A stretch of 64,000 bases of DNA from Streptococcus australis. Lineage in GTDB: Bacteria > Bacillota > Bacilli > Lactobacillales > Streptococcaceae. The notes beneath the pieces are model-generated. The model searched no databases, was not told the origin of the DNA, and saw only the letters and a program-made list of their open reading frames with translations. The DNA lies in NCBI RefSeq assembly GCF_015553625.1, contig NZ_JADNGY010000005.1:1-64000 (forward strand), in the 5' to 3' direction. How positions within the stretch are numbered: the first letter of the stretch is position 1; the number at the start of each line of letters is the position of its first letter. Both the position numbers and the translations under genes were made by a program. Below are positions 60,712 to 64,000 of the stretch, piece after piece.

Positions 60712-62935
60712 AAGTCTCAACATTCATCCATTTCATCTCACCCTGCCGGTCTTAGCTCTCTATTATTGGATCTACACGGGACACTGGCTCGCTTCGATCT
60801 TCCTTCTGGTCTTCTTCATCTTGTTTAGGAGACGCTACGATGGCAAACGATTTCTGTGCCTCATAGGGTTTCTTTCCCTCTTTGCCCTTTGTTTTGCTTT
60901 CTGGATCGAACAGGGAAAACAAGAGTCAAGCGATCATAGGGTCCCAAGGGTCATTCAGCTTTTACCGGATACCATCAAGGTGAATGGAGATGCTTTATCC
61001 TTTCGTGCCAAGTCAGGTAGCCGTACTTTTCAGGTTTTCTACCAGCTTCGGTCAGAGGAAGAACAAGCCTATTTTAAACACCTGAATCAGGGGCTAGAAT
61101 TACGGATCAAAGGCGAATTGGAAACACCGACAAAACAGCGTAATTTTATGGGCTTTGATTACCAGGCTTATCTGAAAACACAAGGTATTTATCACCTTTT
61201 GAAAATCAGTCACATCCTTGAAAAGAGACCTGCTGAGCCTAGAGATTTCATAGGGTTGCTGTCTAGTTGGAGGCGAAAGGCCCTTGTATGGGTTCACCAG
61301 CATTTCCCCCAGCCCATGAGTCACTACATGACGGGCTTGCTTTTTGGTTTTTTAGATGTAGAGTTTGAAGAAATGAGCCAGTTATATTCGAACTTGGGGA
61401 TTATTCATCTGTTTGCCTTGTCGGGCATGCAGGTTGCCTTCTTCCTAGATGCCTTTCGGCGCTTCTTTCTCCGCTTGGGACTGGAGCAGGAAAAGGTTGC
61501 CTACCTCCTCTATCCATTTTCGCTTCTATATGCTGGAATGACAGGCTTTTCGGTTTCGGTCGTTCGAAGCCTCTTACAGAAACTCCTGGCCCAGGCTGGG
61601 CTCAAAGGAATGGAAAATATGGGAGTCACTCTCCTTTTATTACTCCTTCTTTTACCGTCCTCCTTGTTGACTGCTGGAGGTCTCTTATCCTGCGCCTACG
61701 CCTTTATATTGACGCTAACCTCTTCCGAAGAGGAGAAGGAGGGAATCCGAAAAGTCATCAAGGAGAGTCTAGTGTTAACGCTAGGGGTTCTTCCTTTTCT
61801 CATTTTTTTCTTTGGAGAATACCAACCCTGGTCCCTTCCTCTAACCTTTTTTTTTTCTCTCTTGTTTGACCTTCTGTTGTTGCCAGGACTGAGTATCGTT
61901 TTTCTCCTCTCTTTTCTGTATCCCTTGACTTTCTGGAATCCTTTCTTTGTCTGGATGGAAAAAAGTATGGAGTATCTAGCGAGCTTCACTAGTCAATCCT
62001 TGGTTTTCGGGCAGCCAAGTATTTATTATTTCATCTTGCTCTTGTGCTTGCTAGCTTGTCTCTATGAGATGCGAAAGGTTAAGAAATGGAGATACCTGTT
62101 CCTACTCTTAGTATGCTCTGTATTTGCCCTTGTGAAGCATCCTTTAGAAAATGAGATTACCATCATTGATATTGGTCAAGGTGATAGTATTTTGCTACGT
62201 GATTGGCGTGGGAAAACCATCCTAATTGATACAGGAGGAAAAGTGGACTTTGGCCAAAAGGAGGCATGGAAGAAGCGAAGGTCTACTAGCAATGCAGAAC
62301 GGACCCTGCTTCCCTATCTCAAGAGCAGGGGGATTGACCAGATTGATCATATGATTCTCACGCATACTGACACAGATCACATGGGAGATTTGGAAGTGCT
62401 TGCGACTAAGGTTAGGATAAAGGAAATAAATATTTCTAAGGGAAGTTTAAAAAAAGACTCTTTTGTCCGTCTGCTCAAACGATTGAACTTACCGGTAAAA
62501 ACGTTGGAGGCTGGTGATCAATTGTCGATCTTTGATGGGCGTGCAGAAGTCCTCTATCCGGTAGAAGTAGGAGATGGGAGTAATAATGATTCCATTGTTC
62601 TTTATGGCCGCTTTTATGGGTGGTCCTTCCTTTTTACAGGAGATTTAGAAGAAGAAGGGGAAAAGACCTTGTTAGCCCGTTATCCTCAACTGCGCGTAGA
62701 TGTCCTAAAAGCAGGCCACCATGGTTCTAAGGGATCTTCTCACCCTGCCTTCTTAGAGAAAATCCAAGCAAAAATTGCCTTGATATCTGCGGGCGAAAAA
62801 AATCGTTACCAGCATCCTCATCAGGAAACCTTGGAGCGCTTCAAAGAGTTGCAGATGACTGTTTTTCGTACAGACCAGCAAGGAGCGATTCGTTTTAGAG
62901 GGTGGAATCAGTGGACGATTGAAACCGTTCGATAA
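60695..62935 (+). CDS. comEC: Competence DNA-uptake channel ComEC
   Basis: A 746-residue polytopic protein: N-terminal helices and an OB-like DUF4131 region (to about 200), the competence-domain membrane core (about 215-480, with FALSGMQVAFFLDAF), and a C-terminal metallo-beta-lactamase domain (IDIGQGDSILL, LTHTDTDHMGD, GHHGSKGSSHPAFL) thought to degrade the non-transported strand. Forms the channel for single-stranded DNA. Overlaps comEA and shares its SigX control. Confidence 0.95.
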   Translation: MLQWIRSLNIHPFHLTLPVLALYYWIYTGHWLASIFLLVFFILFRRRYDGKRFLCLIGFLSLFALCFAFWIEQGKQESSDHRVPRVIQLLPDTIKVNGDALSFRAKSGSRTFQVFYQLRSEEEQAYFKHLNQGLELRIKGELETPTKQRNFMGFDYQAYLKTQGIYHLLKISHILEKRPAEPRDFIGLLSSWRRKALVWVHQHFPQPMSHYMTGLLFGFLDVEFEEMSQLYSNLGIIHLFALSGMQVAFFLDAFRRFFLRLGLEQEKVAYLLYPFSLLYAGMTGFSVSVVRSLLQKLLAQAGLKGMENMGVTLLLLLLLLPSSLLTAGGLLSCAYAFILTLTSSEEEKEGIRKVIKESLVLTLGVLPFLIFFFGEYQPWSLPLTFFFSLLFDLLLLPGLSIVFLLSFLYPLTFWNPFFVWMEKSMEYLASFTSQSLVFGQPSIYYFILLLCLLACLYEMRKVKKWRYLFLLLVCSVFALVKHPLENEITIIDIGQGDSILLRDWRGKTILIDTGGKVDFGQKEAWKKRRSTSNAERTLLPYLKSRGIDQIDHMILTHTDTDHMGDLEVLATKVRIKEINISKGSLKKDSFVRLLKRLNLPVKTLEAGDQLSIFDGRAEVLYPVEVGDGSNNDSIVLYGRFYGWSFLFTGDLEEEGEKTLLARYPQLRVDVLKAGHHGSKGSSHPAFLEKIQAKIALISAGEKNRYQHPHQETLERFKELQMTVFRTDQQGAIRFRGWNQWTIETVR

Positions 62936-62997
62936 GAGCTGTTTGATTTCTAGCTTGAAAATTGCTATGATAAAGTCAAGGAAATGAGGTTACAAGT

Positions 62998-63663
62998 ATG
63001 AAATCATTACAGTTGTTTTGGATGCAATATGCTGATTTTTCAAGAAAATCAGATAGAAAAGAATTTTGGATTAGCCAAGCCTGGCATTTATTATTTACCA
63101 GTCCATTTTGGATTTACCAATTGGTCTTACTCTTTTCAAATTCGAAATCAGAGGAAGACGTGATTCCCTTGACCGGGATGGACGTTTCAGCTTGGTTCAG
63201 CATCTTTTTTCTCCTTTATCTCTATCTTATTTTTGTTCCCCAGCAAGCAGTAGTCGTTCGGCGATTGAGAGATGCGGGTCTTCATTGGTCGTTGATTTTC
63301 CTATTTCTAGGCCCTATCTTGCTCTACCTTTTATCTCCTATTTCCATTTTTCTAGTCTTAGCTCTTGCGGGTTTGCTTTGTTTGGCATGTCTCTTGGTCC
63401 TTCCAAGTGCTAGACTTGCACAACAGGATCAGAATGCTTCTCCAGGATTTGATTCGACGAGTCCCGTGGTCTCATTGCCAAGTATGCCTTCCTATTTGGT
63501 GGATCCCAATAGTTTTTCAGCTATTCCCCAGATTGTTTCGGCTCCACCAACACCACTAGAGAAAGCACCGCTTGAAAAGAAAATGGAATCGGAACAGACC
63601 GAGCATCAGTTTAGAGAGTGGAATGAGGTACCTTCAGAACATGCAGGCTTTACAAACAATTAA
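62998..63663 (+). CDS. DUF805-family membrane protein
   Basis: A 221-residue protein with four membrane helices in the first 145 residues (FWISQAWHLLFTSPFWIYQ; WFSIFFLLYLYLIFVPQQAVVVRRLRDAG, the latter containing the DUF805 RRLRDAG mark) and a cytoplasmic, Pro/Ser-rich tail. Function unknown. GAGGT precedes ATG 62998. The end overlaps the start of holA by 23 nt. Confidence 0.85.
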   Translation: MKSLQLFWMQYADFSRKSDRKEFWISQAWHLLFTSPFWIYQLVLLFSNSKSEEDVIPLTGMDVSAWFSIFFLLYLYLIFVPQQAVVVRRLRDAGLHWSLIFLFLGPILLYLLSPISIFLVLALAGLLCLACLLVLPSARLAQQDQNASPGFDSTSPVVSLPSMPSYLVDPNSFSAIPQIVSAPPTPLEKAPLEKKMESEQTEHQFREWNEVPSEHAGFTNN

Positions 63664-64000
63664 AAAAATCAGTGCTGAGAACCTTCCTTCAATCCTGGTT
63701 TTATCAGGGGATGACATCGGTCAGTTTGAGTGGATGAAAGAGCAACTTTTAAAGAAAGTTGGCTACGATTCATCTGATTTGAACTATTCCTATTTTGACA
63801 TGAAGGAAACAGCTTATTCAGAGGTCGAGCTTGACTTGGTTAGCCTTCCATTTTTTGCGGATGAAAAAATAGTGATTTTGGATCATTTTGTCGATGTGAC
63901 GACCGCAAAAAAAAGATACCTGACAGATGATGAATTGCAGTCCTTTGAAGGATACTTATCGGCACCTTTAGAAACGACTCGCTTGATTGTTTTTGCGGAA
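63641..64000 (+). CDS. holA: DNA polymerase III delta subunit HolA (partial, runs off the window)
   Basis: An open frame from ATG 63641 to the window end (120 codons) without stop. It reads MQALQTIKKISAENLPSILVL, then GDD, EWMKEQLLKKVGYDSSDLNYSYFDM and VSLPFFADEKIVILDHF, the typical N-terminal part of HolA, the clamp-loader subunit that opens the sliding clamp. comEC-DUF805-holA order matches other streptococci. The start codon could lie slightly elsewhere; the 3' end is outside. Confidence 0.88.
   Translation, partial: MQALQTIKKISAENLPSILVLSGDDIGQFEWMKEQLLKKVGYDSSDLNYSYFDMKETAYSEVELDLVSLPFFADEKIVILDHFVDVTTAKKRYLTDDELQSFEGYLSAPLETTRLIVFAE

Overview
The window is chromosomal DNA of a low-GC Firmicute, almost certainly a Streptococcus of the mitis/sanguinis type. 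The evidence is the gene set and order (pbp2B-recR-ddl-murF, glmU-nudix-mtnN, comEA-comEC-holA), strong AGGAGG ribosome sites, a BOX-like intergenic repeat, a SigX (cin-box) site before comEA, a TPP riboswitch before thiT and a tagatose-6-phosphate lac operon. Species cannot be fixed by eye; S. parasanguinis or a close relative is a guess.

Layout. 1-8.5 kb: two divergent SemiSWEET genes, a Bce-type ABC exporter, an orphan oligopeptide-binding lipoprotein, a PadR/DUF1129 membrane pair, and a DUF2829 (Tad2-like) gene overlapping an SDR reductase. 8.6-20.8 kb: an accessory island of about 17 small same-strand genes, intact or decaying. Many resemble immunity proteins of polymorphic toxins (SUKH/SMI1-KNR4, SUKH-4-like, Imm49, Imm11-like, NTF2-fold, DUF4304, DUF6707, HEAT- and LRR-like). 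No toxin is present. Several genes are frameshifted and one survives only as a 5' remnant, as expected of a poly-immunity locus under turnover. 20.9-23.5 kb: Nudix, GNAT, a stand-alone PEP-enzyme-like barrel and an ASCH protein. 23.8-29.6 kb: glmU, ADP-ribose pyrophosphatase, mtnN, nth, an XRE regulator, a VOC protein and exoA. 29.9-40.3 kb: cell-wall genes (pbp2B, ddl, murF), recR, a Nudix gene, three tandem TIGR02206 membrane proteins and a DUF2207 protein. 40.4-47 kb: prfC, thiT under a TPP riboswitch, a PH-domain protein, CorA and the RNA helicase CshA. 47.3-54.6 kb: a galactose/galactitol PTS joined to the tagatose-6-phosphate pathway (lacR, gatABC, lacX, lacABCD). 54.9-64 kb: GNAT, GIY-YIG, trmN6, a P-type ATPase, plsC, comEA-comEC, a DUF805 protein and the start of holA.

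How it fits together. The gat/lac block imports a hexose or hexitol as its phosphate and converts it to triose phosphates. The comEA/comEC block takes up DNA during competence. GlmU, MurF, Ddl and PBP2b serve peptidoglycan synthesis. The immunity island is the variable part.

The observations I rate highest are: a perfectly spaced Shine-Dalgarno followed by AUG-UAG (a start-stop element) in the short leader of the release factor 3 gene; the poly-immunity island with its internal paralogs and remnants; a chromosomal DUF2829/Tad2-like gene coupled to an SDR gene; a 188-bp hairpin-rich element with terminal inverted repeats between prfC and thiT; and an orphan, probably Cys-less, PEP-utilising-enzyme barrel.
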